From Hydrogenophaga sp. (lineage in GTDB: Bacteria; Pseudomonadota; Gammaproteobacteria; Burkholderiales; Burkholderiaceae_C): a stretch of 64,000 nucleotides of DNA. The position numbers were made by a program, and so were the translations under genes. The notes beneath the pieces are model-generated. The model saw nothing but the letters and a program-made list of their open reading frames with translations, was not told the origin of the DNA and did not search any database. Within the stretch, counting starts at the first letter, position 1. Every line of letters starts with the position of its first letter. The DNA is taken from the NCBI RefSeq assembly GCF_018780075.1, contig NZ_JADMKB010000005.1:1-64000 (forward strand), given 5' to 3'. This document shows positions 7,547-15,766 of this stretch, piece after piece.

Positions 7547-8871
7547 TGCGGTACTCCCTCAAGTTGCTTCTGTTGATCAGTTGTTGTTGGTACGGGGTTG
7601 CTAGAGCCCAGACTGACGGTCTGGGTCGCTGCTGCATGACCGTGGGCGTAGTCCGCCCAGTCCTGCATGAGCTGCTGACGCTTGCCGAACAGGTCACCAC
7701 GCCGGTAGGCCGCTTCCACCTTGTTGCCCACCGCATGGGCCAGGGCCATTTCCGCTACCTCGTTCGGATAGTCCGTCTGCTCCGCACACCAATCACGGAA
7801 CGTGGAGCGAAACCCATGCGGCACTGCCGCCAGCTTCAAGCGACGCAAGACCGCCGTGAGCGTCATGTCCGAGAGTGGGCTGCCCAGTTCAGGGTCGCGG
7901 CTGTTGGGGCTGGGGAACACGTAGGCTTTGCCCGTGGTGCGCCCTGCTGCTAACGTGAGGGCCTGCATTTCTTGCAACAAGGCCATGGCTGCGTCCGACA
8001 GCGGCACGCGATGGGGCTTGCTGGCCTTCATGCGTTCGGCGGGAATCGTCCACATGCGCGCCTCCAGATCAATCTCATCCCAGGTCGCTCCCCGAACTTC
8101 TCCTGAACGAGCCGCCGTCATGATCACGAATTGCAGGGCCTTGGCGCCCCTGCCCTCCTGAGCCATCAACTGCTCCATGAAGGCTGGCAGTTGGGCGTAA
8201 GGCAGCGCCTCGAAGTGTGTGGTCTTGGTCACTTTGCCCGGAGCCGGCAACAGCTTGTCCAACAGGCCCTTCCAGCGGGCGGGATTGGAGTCCGTGCGGA
8301 AGCCCCGTGCGATGGCCCAGTCGATGATGGATTCGATGCGCCCCCGTAAACGGGTGGCGGTCTCGGTCTTGCTGGCCCAGATCGGCTCCAGCACCTTGAG
8401 CACCATCGGCAGCGACACATCCCGCACCGGCACCTTGCCCAATACCGACATGGCGTACATGTCCAGCGACCGTTGCCACTGCTGCGCGTGTTTTGCGTTC
8501 TTCCAGCCCTTCTCGTGCGAAGCGATGTAGCGCTTGGCGGCATCCCCGAAGGTCATGCTGGCGTGGATTTCTGCGGCTAGGCGCGCCCTCGCCCGCCGCG
8601 CATCCTCAACCGGGTCGATGCCCTGGGCCAGCTTCGCCCGAGCAGCTCGTGCCGCCTCCCGGGCATCGGCCAGCGTGACGGACGGATAGGAGCCGAGCCC
8701 AAAGTCCCGACGTTTGCCTGCCACCTGATAGCGCAGCAGCCAACTGCGCGAGCCGTACATCGTGACGTTGAGGATCAGGCCGCGCACGCCGCCCACGTGA
8801 TTGGTGCCGCGGCGCCAAATGGTGGCCACCTGGGCAGCGCCCAGCTCCTTGCGTGGCTCGTGGGGCGTCAA
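7543..8871 (-). CDS. P4-type tyrosine site-specific integrase
   Basis: A 442-residue integrase with the N-terminal arm-binding domain of P4-like integrases (about residues 25-90: GVRGLILNVT, DFGLGSYPSVTLADAREAA), a core-binding domain (105-200) and a catalytic domain. The catalytic set is complete: Arg255 (AARSGEVRG), Lys282, His352-x2-Arg355 (HGFRSTF), His379 and nucleophile Tyr389. Enzymes of this class insert islands at tRNA 3' ends, which fits the duplicated tRNA-Ser segment at both ends of this region. It overlaps the upstream 86-residue gene and the downstream membrane protein gene by 4 bp each, forming one operon. All catalytic residues are present, so it may be active. Confidence 0.93.
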   Translation of the reverse strand: MTPHEPRKELGAAQVATIWRRGTNHVGGVRGLILNVTMYGSRSWLLRYQVAGKRRDFGLGSYPSVTLADAREAARAARAKLAQGIDPVEDARRARARLAAEIHASMTFGDAAKRYIASHEKGWKNAKHAQQWQRSLDMYAMSVLGKVPVRDVSLPMVLKVLEPIWASKTETATRLRGRIESIIDWAIARGFRTDSNPARWKGLLDKLLPAPGKVTKTTHFEALPYAQLPAFMEQLMAQEGRGAKALQFVIMTAARSGEVRGATWDEIDLEARMWTIPAERMKASKPHRVPLSDAAMALLQEMQALTLAAGRTTGKAYVFPSPNSRDPELGSPLSDMTLTAVLRRLKLAAVPHGFRSTFRDWCAEQTDYPNEVAEMALAHAVGNKVEAAYRRGDLFGKRQQLMQDWADYAHGHAAATQTVSLGSSNPVPTTTDQQKQLEGVPQ

Positions 8872-9128
8872 GATTTTGCCTCCGGGAAGCTCCAGCCTGG
8901 GGGCTCATAGATCAGCACCTGCCACTCGCACTCGGTGGCACAAGCCAGGACGGAGGCATCCCCATCCATGGCGATCAGCTCACCCTCAACGTCGCGTGTG
9001 CCGCTCTTGGAAAGCCATTCGTTCCAGACGCGCAAGCGCGAGATCATCCCGGTGCCGGGCTGGTAAAGGTAGGCGAACCTCAAAGGCTCGGGGGCCAGGG
9101 GCACTCCCTGCTGGATGGTGTCAGACAT
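8868..9128 (-). CDS. Small hypothetical protein upstream of and coupled to the integrase
   Basis: The frame is open further upstream, but ATG 9128 has a Shine-Dalgarno (ggag, 9 bases away) and opens the conserved-looking part (MSDTIQQGVPLAPEPLRFAY). The product is 86 residues, acidic, with two Trp-containing blocks (RVWNEWLSKSG, WQVLIYEPPGW). The stop overlaps the integrase start as ATGA. Its position suggests an excision or integration cofactor, but it has no helix-turn-helix or AlpA-like motif, so I leave it unassigned. Confidence 0.55.
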   Translation of the reverse strand: MSDTIQQGVPLAPEPLRFAYLYQPGTGMISRLRVWNEWLSKSGTRDVEGELIAMDGDASVLACATECEWQVLIYEPPGWSFPEAKS

Positions 9129-9331
9129 GGTGATCAACTCCGTTTCGGTAGTGCTTAGTGCCAAAATTTTCATCAGAGGAAGACAGGCGCGCTGATACGC
9201 CGCGATGACGGCCCGGGTGGCGATGCGGGACAAGGCAGGGGGCGGGTTTTCTTGCCGTAGATGGCAAGAACGCATTCCGGCAATGGGGTGCATGGAGGGG
9301 GGAACAATGGGTAGCACAACCCACCGTCGCC

Positions 9332-9892
9332 TCAGGCTGGCTCGTAGGCCTCCAGCGTCCAGCTGTAGCTCAGGTACACGGGGTGGCGAGGATGGCCGTT
9401 CGCGGTCAGGTCACCGAATCGGCGCCATTGGGGGGCGTACTTTGCCAACCGTTGGAACAGCTCATCCCGAGCCCGGATGAGATACGGGCGGTTCACCACG
9501 GACTCACCCCAGGCCGCCCATATGGTGGGCGTGGCATGTTGCGCGACGGCCTTTTCGATTTCGTCCAGATTGCGCTCATAGGCCACGGGATCGGCCTTGG
9601 GTGGCAGGTCTTGGGGCTTGGTGGCCCGCACCGGGTAGAGGTTGAGCATGACGAAGCCATCGAATCCGCATTGCTGCGCCACCTTCTGCACCCGGGTGAC
9701 GGTGGGGTCGAGCTTCTCCTGGGTGGCAGTGCTTGGATTGAGGCCGATGACCAGCAGCGGACGCTTGCCAGTGGTGCCCAATGTGTATCGCCATTGGTCG
9801 TCGCGGTCGCAGTGGTAGACGTCGTACATGGAGTCCTTCAGTTCGTCGGCCCATTCCGCTCTGGAAGGAGGCCTCAGATCATTTTGTACCAC
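9332..9892 (-). CDS. DUF1643 family protein
   Basis: A 186-residue protein starting with GTG, matching the DUF1643 family: a DDQWRY block, then LLVIGLNPSTATQEKLDPTV (residues 46-65), then GFDGFVMLNLYPVRATKP and a TIWAAWGE strand. The family is widespread in phages, plasmids and islands and has no established biochemical function that I know of. It is divergent from an XRE regulator whose start is only 45 bp away, so the two probably share a control region. Confidence 0.8.
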   Translation of the reverse strand: MVQNDLRPPSRAEWADELKDSMYDVYHCDRDDQWRYTLGTTGKRPLLVIGLNPSTATQEKLDPTVTRVQKVAQQCGFDGFVMLNLYPVRATKPQDLPPKADPVAYERNLDEIEKAVAQHATPTIWAAWGESVVNRPYLIRARDELFQRLAKYAPQWRRFGDLTANGHPRHPVYLSYSWTLEAYEPA

Positions 9893-9937
9893 ATATGCAG
9901 GTGCATAAAGTAGCCTAGCAAAGGACAGTCCCTGCCC

Positions 9938-10174
9938 ATGGGCCGGGACGAGTTATTGATCGCTGCGTTTGCCGATGAGCTTCGCTCCCGGCGAGCAGCA
10001 TTGCGTCTGTCTCAGGAAGAACTCGCTCACCGGGCAGGTATCAACCGAACGTATGTCGCCAAGTTAGAGCTGGCGAGAAATCAACCCACCTTGACGGTCA
10101 TGCTCCGCGTGGCGGAGGCATTGGAGACACCGCTCCCCGAGTTGATTGCCGGCGCCCTTGCTCGCCGGGGGTAG
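9938..10174 (+). CDS. XRE-family helix-turn-helix regulator
   Basis: A 78-residue single-domain regulator. The helix-turn-helix occupies residues 10-65 (LRSRRAALRLSQEELAHRAG, INRTYVAKLELARNQPTL), and the C-terminal PLPELI segment is typical of Cro/C1-type and restriction-modification controller proteins. It is divergently transcribed from the DUF1643 gene and likely represses that promoter and its own, as is usual for this family. It could also act on the integrase operon; nothing in the sequence settles this. Confidence 0.85.
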   Translation: MGRDELLIAAFADELRSRRAALRLSQEELAHRAGINRTYVAKLELARNQPTLTVMLRVAEALETPLPELIAGALARRG

Positions 10175-10188
10175 CCACCCACAAGCAC

Positions 10189-10488
10189 TCAGCGGCCGGC
10201 CGTGTGCTCGCAGTGCTCCCATGGCGGCACATCGCACCCGCAGTCCGGCAGGACCGTGGCGGCTGCCAGAGGGCTTACTTTCAGGGGCATTGGTGCAGCT
10301 TTAGGCGTCGCCGCCCTCGGCGACTGTTGGGCCGTCTGGAACGCAGCCACCTCCGGCACCCAGCGAGCAAACCGGTTGAGGTCCGGGGGATCAATCACAT
10401 ACCAGACCTTGAGATTCGAGTCCCAACGGGCACCGGCGGCCTTCGCGGCATCTTTCTCTGCAAATGGGACCTTCAGGTCAACTCTCAT
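10189..10488 (-). CDS. DUF5710-domain protein
   Basis: A 99-residue protein whose first 45 residues match the DUF5710 domain (RVDLKVPFAEKDAAKAAGARWD, LKVWYV, FARWVPE), common in plasmid and conjugative-element proteins, often attached to primases or DNA-binding proteins. A Pro/Ala-rich linker leads to a Cys/His-rich end (CGCDVPPWEHCEH) that may bind metal. Probably DNA-related, but the function is not established. Confidence 0.7.
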   Translation of the reverse strand: MRVDLKVPFAEKDAAKAAGARWDSNLKVWYVIDPPDLNRFARWVPEVAAFQTAQQSPRAATPKAAPMPLKVSPLAAATVLPDCGCDVPPWEHCEHTAGR

Positions 10489-10726
10489 TCAGACTCTCCG
10501 TGGTACGGCGGTGGATGGCTATGGATGGCACTGCCCGGAGTTGCTGCCGTGTCCAGAGAGCAACTGGTGGTACGCCCATGACACCGGGTGATAGCATGCT
10601 GCGCTGTGGGCCTCGTCGGGCCAAAGAGGATACCCGGCGGGCCTCTCGAAGGAGCATTTGCGCCATTCATGGCAATCACCCGCTTCGCTTCTCCGGCTCC
10701 AGCATCCATCCATCCATCCGTTGCCT

Positions 10727-10745
10727 CCCCCCTCTTTAAGGGGGG
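10727..10745. terminator. Short hairpin, possible terminator or origin element
   Basis: A perfect 7-bp stem (ccccccT / Aggggggg) closes a 5-nt loop (cttta). No T-run follows on either strand, so termination is uncertain. It sits directly beside the cggatg repeat array. Confidence 0.35.
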
Positions 10746-10748
10746 GAA

Positions 10749-10798
10749 CGGATGAACGGATGCGGATGAGCGGATGAGCGGATGAACGGATGCGGATT
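10749..10798. repeat. Array of six cggatg units plus one variant
   Basis: Six exact cggatg units occur at 10749, 10757, 10763, 10771, 10779 and 10787, followed by cggatt at 10793, spaced 6 or 8 bp. The array lies 20 bp beyond the stop of a RepA-like ATPase gene. Regularly spaced direct repeats near a replication ATPase recall iterons, but simple slippage could also produce this pattern. Confidence 0.6.
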
Positions 10799-10817
10799 GC
10801 CCCCAACCTCGGGACGG

Positions 10818-12155
10818 TCAATCCGGACTGACGAATCGAAACTCGCCATCGGTCAACTGCTCCAGGCGTCCCGACTTGCGGAAGTGCTCGACGGCCCTCT
10901 TCACGTCCCGGGTGTGGTACTCGGAAACACCTAGGCAAGCTTGCTGGGCCTCTTCCAGCGAGAAACTGACGCTGCCCTTCGTGCGGTCAGCCCACAACTG
11001 CTCCAGCACGACAAGAATCCGTTTCTGCAGATCCGTCGGCCCCCTTGCGCCGGACTTCGTTGCCGGGGCGAAGGCAGGCTCTGCGACTGCCACTGCCGTC
11101 CCTGACCTTGATCCCGCCCCTCGCTTCTTGCCGCCCGCCGATGGCTTCTTCGGCCTCCCCGAGGATGGCGCCTCATCGCTGGTGAAGGGCCTACCGTGCT
11201 GCACGACCACTGACGACCAATCCGGCCGATCGGGCACCTGCGCAGGCTCCAACTCGAACCATCCCCCAAAGCCCTCTTCGCCGTCCCGCTGCTTCTCCAT
11301 CTTCCAGTAGCGCCCATCCTTGCGACGCTTGATGCTGATTGAGGTGTCCACGCCTCCACGGATGGCGGTGGCGCCCCGTTCATGGCTTTCATTGTGACCC
11401 GTATGGTGTGTGAGCAGTACCGTCGCCCCAGTTGCCCATGAAAGACGCTTGGCATTCTCGATTACTGCTGCCATGTCTCTATTGGAGCTCTCATCCATCT
11501 TGCCGGCAAGCGCGGCAGCTAGTGTGTCAATGATGATGAGCTGACTGGAGTACCTCGCCGCGGAGGCCGCCAGTCGAACCAGGCTGTCGTCATCGGCAAG
11601 ATCGACCGGTTCGAACAGAAAGCGCAGTCGAAACAAAGGCGATGGTCGGGTGTCGTGGTGCTCAACAGCCGCCAGCACTCGGTTGCGAAACCCCTCAGCT
11701 CCTTCCATCGCGCAGTACAGCACGCCTACGTTGTGGACGGGGCGACCCGCCCACTCGTCGCGGGCGGAGATCGCCAGCATGAGGTCAATGAGCCAGGCGG
11801 TCTTGCCTGCTCCGGAAGGGCCCCAGACCATGACGATGGAGCCCAAATGGAACAGCCCTTCTACGATCCATTTCAGACCCTCCCACCCCTCCAACTCATG
11901 CAAACCGTAGGTCTTGTATCCCTTTACACCCACAGGTATGGCCTCGAAAGGCGCGGGTCGACCAAGATGATGACCGCGCAGAGATGGCGAGGCAGGAGCC
12001 GGGCTCTCCCGCTCGACAAGCGTCTCGGCATCAGGCGGAAATTCCCCTGAGGGCTCACCGAGGTCGTGAGGAACGAACAGGAGGCCGCCATCCTCATCAT
12101 CATTGGTGGTTTCCGCATCGGGAGCAGGTTGCTTGCTTCTCTTCGTTGGGGCCAT
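10818..12155 (-). CDS. RepA-like AAA/RecA-fold ATPase (hexameric helicase family)
   Basis: I choose ATG 12155 (MAPTKRSKQ); the frame is open to a GTG at 12221. The 445-residue product has an acidic N-terminal tail, then a RecA-fold domain with Walker A GPSGAGKT (112-119) and Walker B LIIIDTLAAAL (about 207-217). A HHTGHNESHERGATAIRGGVD block is typical of RSF1010 RepA/AAA_25 helicases. A Lys/Gly/Ala-rich linker leads to a C-terminal winged-helix-like segment. Such proteins serve as replicative helicases or DNA-stimulated ATPases of mobile elements. It is divergent from the ParB-like/methyltransferase pair. Confidence 0.8.
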   Translation of the reverse strand: MAPTKRSKQPAPDAETTNDDEDGGLLFVPHDLGEPSGEFPPDAETLVERESPAPASPSLRGHHLGRPAPFEAIPVGVKGYKTYGLHELEGWEGLKWIVEGLFHLGSIVMVWGPSGAGKTAWLIDLMLAISARDEWAGRPVHNVGVLYCAMEGAEGFRNRVLAAVEHHDTRPSPLFRLRFLFEPVDLADDDSLVRLAASAARYSSQLIIIDTLAAALAGKMDESSNRDMAAVIENAKRLSWATGATVLLTHHTGHNESHERGATAIRGGVDTSISIKRRKDGRYWKMEKQRDGEEGFGGWFELEPAQVPDRPDWSSVVVQHGRPFTSDEAPSSGRPKKPSAGGKKRGAGSRSGTAVAVAEPAFAPATKSGARGPTDLQKRILVVLEQLWADRTKGSVSFSLEEAQQACLGVSEYHTRDVKRAVEHFRKSGRLEQLTDGEFRFVSPD

Positions 12156-12535
12156 GGTGCTAGAGGCAAATATCAGGGATGTTGTGCAAGGACTTCGTGT
12201 GCCCAACCACAAGGTGCCCACTTACATGTAGGAACGAGGGGGAGCGCGAGGGAGAGCGATAGAGGACAGCTTACGCCACGAGCACGGCGATCACCTATTT
12301 GCAGTGGTTGGGAGCGTCGTTCTGCCTTGCGGATGAGTCGGCAGCATCTGTTCCATTCAGTCGGCATCAGGGCAGCAAGCGGCTATCGGGCGGTGCAATC
12401 TGACTGGCCGGTCCAAGCTGGATCAGGGCAGTAAGTTCCCAATCCTAAGCCGGACCCATGATTCCATGCGCAGTGATAATCACAGCAAACGGAAGTGCCT
12501 CCAACGAGGGGCAAATTACCACCACAGGGAGCAAG
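12156..12535. other. Intergenic region between the divergent ATPase and ParB-like genes
   Basis: A 380-bp region that must hold the promoters for both flanking genes. I see no credible gene, strong dyad or repeat in it. The downstream end carries the ParB-like gene's Shine-Dalgarno. Confidence 0.45.
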
Positions 12536-13945
12536 ATGGCAAGTCGAAAACAAACGCCCCAAGGCGGCGCCCCAGTCCAGCAATTTGCCTCGAATGTTCC
12601 AGGCGAGTATCGAATCATTGATATCAAGCGCCTACACCTGAATCCTGAGAATCCGCGCCATTCCCCAATGGAGCGTCAGCCAGAGATCATCAAGGCGCTG
12701 TACTCCAGTGAGGAGGTGCAGGCGTTGGCGAGGGATATCGCCAACCGCGGTGCCCTTAGCCCCTTGGATGTGCTCGGGGTCTACGAAATGCCTGACCATC
12801 CTGGCCACTACGTCACACTGGAGGGCAACAGGCGGACCTGTGCAGTCATCCTACTGGCTGATCCTGCACGGGCGCCGACGCCAGACGCGCGAGCCTACTT
12901 GGAGGGCGTAGCGCAAGGGCGGTCTGTCCCGACGCAGGTGCCTGCGTTTGTGTTTCCTGCCAAGGAGGCAGCAGATCAGTGGATTGACCTGAGGCACATG
13001 GGCGCACAAGGCGGTGTCGGCACCCGACCCTGGAGCGCCGACCAGCAGGCCAATGCCTTGGCCCGACGCAACGGTGGCGGCCCAGTCACGGCTGCGGCTC
13101 GACAAAACTTGCTGGCTCACGCTGTTCTTATGCGGCTGAGAGAGACGGGCCATGTTTCCCCAGAGCAGTATCAGGCTGCTAGCCTGACCACAATTGCGCG
13201 ATATCTCACGACTCCCGCAGTGCGGGCTCTGCTGGGCCTGGCCCACCACGAACGATTGGAGTACACCCATGAGCCAGCCGAGGTGGAAGGCGCGCTCCAA
13301 CGCTTGGTACTCGATAGCCTAGAAAAGCGCCACGGCGAAGATCATCTGAGGGTAACTTCTCGCTCCAATGCCGATGGTCGGCGCGCTTACGCCCAAGGCC
13401 TAGCTGCAGAAGGGAATGCTCCCACCTCCCTGCTCTCGTCGCCCGTTGCGCCGCCAGCAATCACCAAGCCAGCGACTAAGTCAGCACGCCCTACGAGCGC
13501 CCGCAACCCCAATCTAGAGACACGCTTGCTGACGACAGCATTCACCGTCAACCACGACGACAAGGTGCTCGGATACTTGCGGCAAGAGATGCTCAAGCTG
13601 AAGGTGGCAGAGCATCCGTTTGCGTGCAACTACCTCCTGCGTGCCTTCGTGGAGCGAGTCATGACGCTCTTCCTGATCAAGCGAGGTGCCCACCGCGACA
13701 AGATGAGTGATCGGGATTTGACTCAAACTTGCGCGCGTGAAATGTTGGACGCGGGCGCGAAGCGTGGCACACATGACATCATGAACAAGGCAGGTTCCAA
13801 CGATGCAACGCCCTACAACTTGGCCTGCCTTGGGGCCGCCATCCATGGGGGTCATATTCCCACGCAGCGCGATCTAGTGAAGTACAGCCACACATGGCAG
13901 CCTGCCCTTCGGTTCATGCTGGACCACATGGCAAATATTGCCTAA
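12536..13945 (+). CDS. ParB/sulfiredoxin-like domain protein
   Basis: ATG 12536 follows a strong Shine-Dalgarno (aggga, about 7 bases away); the frame is open about 80 bp further upstream. In the 469-residue product the N-terminal domain matches the ParB/Srx fold: IDIKRLHLNPENPR (28-41), EEVQALARDIANRG (59-72), and the phosphate-binding signature LEGNRR (95-100) in place of GERR. A middle helical region and a Ser/Pro/Ala linker (about 300-345) lead to a C-terminal domain (350-469) I do not recognise. ParB-like domains of this kind can act as CTP-dependent clamps or as nucleases. It stands 46 bp before the D12 methyltransferase start, and the two look like one operon. Confidence 0.65.
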   Translation: MASRKQTPQGGAPVQQFASNVPGEYRIIDIKRLHLNPENPRHSPMERQPEIIKALYSSEEVQALARDIANRGALSPLDVLGVYEMPDHPGHYVTLEGNRRTCAVILLADPARAPTPDARAYLEGVAQGRSVPTQVPAFVFPAKEAADQWIDLRHMGAQGGVGTRPWSADQQANALARRNGGGPVTAAARQNLLAHAVLMRLRETGHVSPEQYQAASLTTIARYLTTPAVRALLGLAHHERLEYTHEPAEVEGALQRLVLDSLEKRHGEDHLRVTSRSNADGRRAYAQGLAAEGNAPTSLLSSPVAPPAITKPATKSARPTSARNPNLETRLLTTAFTVNHDDKVLGYLRQEMLKLKVAEHPFACNYLLRAFVERVMTLFLIKRGAHRDKMSDRDLTQTCAREMLDAGAKRGTHDIMNKAGSNDATPYNLACLGAAIHGGHIPTQRDLVKYSHTWQPALRFMLDHMANIA

Positions 13946-13991
13946 AGGAGGTCCTGACCAAGAGGCCAGGACTTCAATATCCTCGCGCGCA

Positions 13992-14864
13992 ATGCCCGTA
14001 ACCTACTCCCCCCTTCGCTACCCTGGCGGCAAGACCCAACTTGCGCCGTTCGTCCTGGATCTGATCCAGGCGAATGGCCTATATCAGGGCGTCTACTGCG
14101 AGCCATTTGCTGGCGGAGCTGGCGTTGCCTGGCAACTGTTGCTGGACGGACATGTCTCCGAAGCTTGGATAAACGACCTTGACCCAGCCATACATGCGTT
14201 CTGGAGCGCGGTGCTTGACGAGACTGATGCACTGTGTGAATTGGTGGAGAGTACTCCCGTCACCATTGATGAATGGCACTCGCAGCGAGCTACCCTGCAG
14301 GCCGATAGCGTCACACCGCTGCAGCGCGGATTCGCCGCGCTTTTCATGAACCGCACCAACCGTTCCGGCATCCTCAAGGGTGGCGTGATCGGAGGGCTGG
14401 GGCAGACAGGAAACTACGCGCTGGATTGTCGATTCAACCGAAAAGAGCTTGTCCGCAAGATCAAGCGAATTGGCTCCTACCGCGCGGTGATCCGCCTCTC
14501 TCGCCTTGACGCCGCTGAATGTTTGAAAGAATGGGATAAGGCGCTACCCAAGCGCGCCTTGATCAATATTGACCCGCCTTACTTTGCACAGGGCCATGCC
14601 CTCTATCTGAATTTCTACAAGGCAGAGGACCATGGCGACTTGGCCAAGGTTGTTCGAGGCTTGCGGCACCATTGGATGGTGACCTACGACAACGTACCCG
14701 AGATCTCTAGGCTTTACCAGGGCCTGCCACAGCACGCCAGCAGCCTGATCTATTACGCTCAGATCAAGCGCAGAGCTAACGAATTGATGGTGCTGTCACC
14801 TTTGCTGGCGCTTCCCATGGAGGCCGATTCAGTCACCAAGCGTATTTCGCGCCTTGAGGCTTGA
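13992..14864 (+). CDS. D12-class (Dam-like) DNA adenine N6-methyltransferase
   Basis: The start at ATG 13992 (MPVTYSPLRYPGGK) is chosen because the D12 family begins with this block; the frame is open to 13938. The 290-residue product has RYPGGK (9-14), AdoMet motif I EPFAGGAG (37-44), an acidic NDLDPAIHAFW block, and catalytic motif IV DPPY (194-197). It transfers a methyl group from AdoMet to adenine N6, in a sequence context that cannot be read from the protein. No cognate restriction gene is recognisable beside it; the preceding ParB-like gene is the obvious partner candidate. The 3' end abuts the truncated paraslipin gene at the island's right edge. Confidence 0.85.
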   Translation: MPVTYSPLRYPGGKTQLAPFVLDLIQANGLYQGVYCEPFAGGAGVAWQLLLDGHVSEAWINDLDPAIHAFWSAVLDETDALCELVESTPVTIDEWHSQRATLQADSVTPLQRGFAALFMNRTNRSGILKGGVIGGLGQTGNYALDCRFNRKELVRKIKRIGSYRAVIRLSRLDAAECLKEWDKALPKRALINIDPPYFAQGHALYLNFYKAEDHGDLAKVVRGLRHHWMVTYDNVPEISRLYQGLPQHASSLIYYAQIKRRANELMVLSPLLALPMEADSVTKRISRLEA

Positions 14865-14904
14865 GACCTGCGCCATACTGAGCCGAGGCAATGAAAGATC
14901 GTCT

Positions 14905-15438
14905 CAAGAGCGCGACATCATCAACGCGCAGATCGTGCAGGCCATCGACGAAGCCGCGCTCAACTGGGGTGTCAAGGTGCTGCGCTACGAAATCAAGGAC
15001 CTCACGCCACCGAAGGAAATTCTTCACGCCATGCAGGCACAGATCACGGCCGAGCGCGAAAAGCGCGCCCTGATCGCCGCGTCCGAAGGACGCCGCCAAG
15101 AGCAGATCAACATCGCCACTGGCGAGCGTGAAGCCTTCATTGCACGCTCCGAGGGTGAAAAGCAGGCGGCCATCAACAGTGCTCAGGGTGAAGCGGCCGC
15201 CATCACCGCGGTGGCCGACGCCACCGCCCAAGCCATCGAGCGCATCGCCATCGCGATCCGCCAACCTGGGGGTGAACAGGCCGTGCAGCTGAAAGTGGCC
15301 GAGCGCGCGGTGGACGCCTACGGCAAGGTGGCGGCCGACGCGACCACCACGCTCATCATCCCCGGCAACATGAGTGAGGTCTCGGCGTTGATCGGTTCGG
15401 CGATGAAGATGGTCGGCACCATCAAAACGGGCGGCTGA
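14905..15438 (+). pseudogene. 3' fragment of a paraslipin (SPFH/Band 7, QmcA-like) gene
   Basis: From about 14,905 the frame encodes the C-terminal part of a Band 7/paraslipin protein: ERDIINAQIVQAIDEAALNW, VLRYEIKDLTPPKEIL, the AEREKRALIAASEGRRQ coiled coil, and the conserved SEVSALIGSAMKMV end. The membrane anchor and most of the SPFH domain, roughly the first 120-130 residues, are missing. The upstream sequence belongs to the methyltransferase side of the island, so 14,865-14,905 is a recombination junction. Translation could start at an ATG at 14,854 or 14,891, but a functional protein is unlikely. A complete copy may lie just left of the window beside the other tRNA-Ser copy. Confidence 0.8.
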
Positions 15439-15460
15439 CGAAATGGGTCCAGCAGCCTGC

Positions 15461-15466
15461 TACAAT
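15461..15466 (+). promoter_or_regulatory. Probable -10 element of the tRNA-Ser promoter
   Basis: tacaat lies 13 bp before the tRNA 5' end. A -35-like ctgacg is 20 bp upstream, so spacing is long and the -35 is uncertain. Confidence 0.45.
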
Positions 15467-15478
15467 CGTGGGCTTCGC

Positions 15479-15568
<90 letters not shown>

Positions 15569-15612
15569 GTAATTTGTCTTAGAGCGTTCCACAACGTCTC
15601 ACCAGACACCCT

Positions 15613-15653
15613 GAAAGCCCTGTCTTCCCCAATGAAGCGGGGCTTTCTTGTTT
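15613..15653 (+). terminator. Terminator after tRNA-Ser
   Basis: An 8-bp stem (gaaagccc / gggctttc) with a 19-nt loop that can itself pair (cttc/gaag) is followed by ttgttt. It sits 45 bp past the tRNA. Confidence 0.6.
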
Positions 15654-15718
15654 CAGGACGTCCCGCCGCAGTTCAACGCACTTTGGGCCGTGGATGTCAC
15701 AGGCTCGTCATTTTTTTC

Positions 15719-15750
15719 GTCAATAATTCAACATTCAGTGAATTATTGAC
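15719..15750. promoter_or_regulatory. Perfect 12-bp dyad, probable ArsR operator of the ars operon
   Basis: Arms gtcaataattca and tgaattattgac are exact inverted repeats with an 8-nt spacer, in an AT-rich block 17 bp before the first ars gene. ArsR-family repressors bind such AT-rich dyads over the promoter and release on binding arsenite or antimonite. The operon encodes its own ArsR as third gene. Confidence 0.8.
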
Positions 15751-15766
15751 ATGAGGAGTCTCACGC

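Larger units (their letters stand above)
10489..10817. other. Repeat-rich intergenic region between ATPase and DUF5710 genes
   Basis: This 330-bp stretch lies beyond the 3' end of the ATPase gene and upstream of the DUF5710 gene. It holds (atcc)n repeats at about 10,703-10,719, a G/C-clamped hairpin at 10,727-10,745 and an array of cggatg units at 10,749-10,798. No credible gene is seen. Confidence 0.5.

Noticed and set aside
15746-15751. ttgaca in the right arm of the ars dyad as a -35 element for the GAPDH gene
   Set aside because: It lies only 16 bp before the start codon, leaving no room for a -10 and a transcript start.
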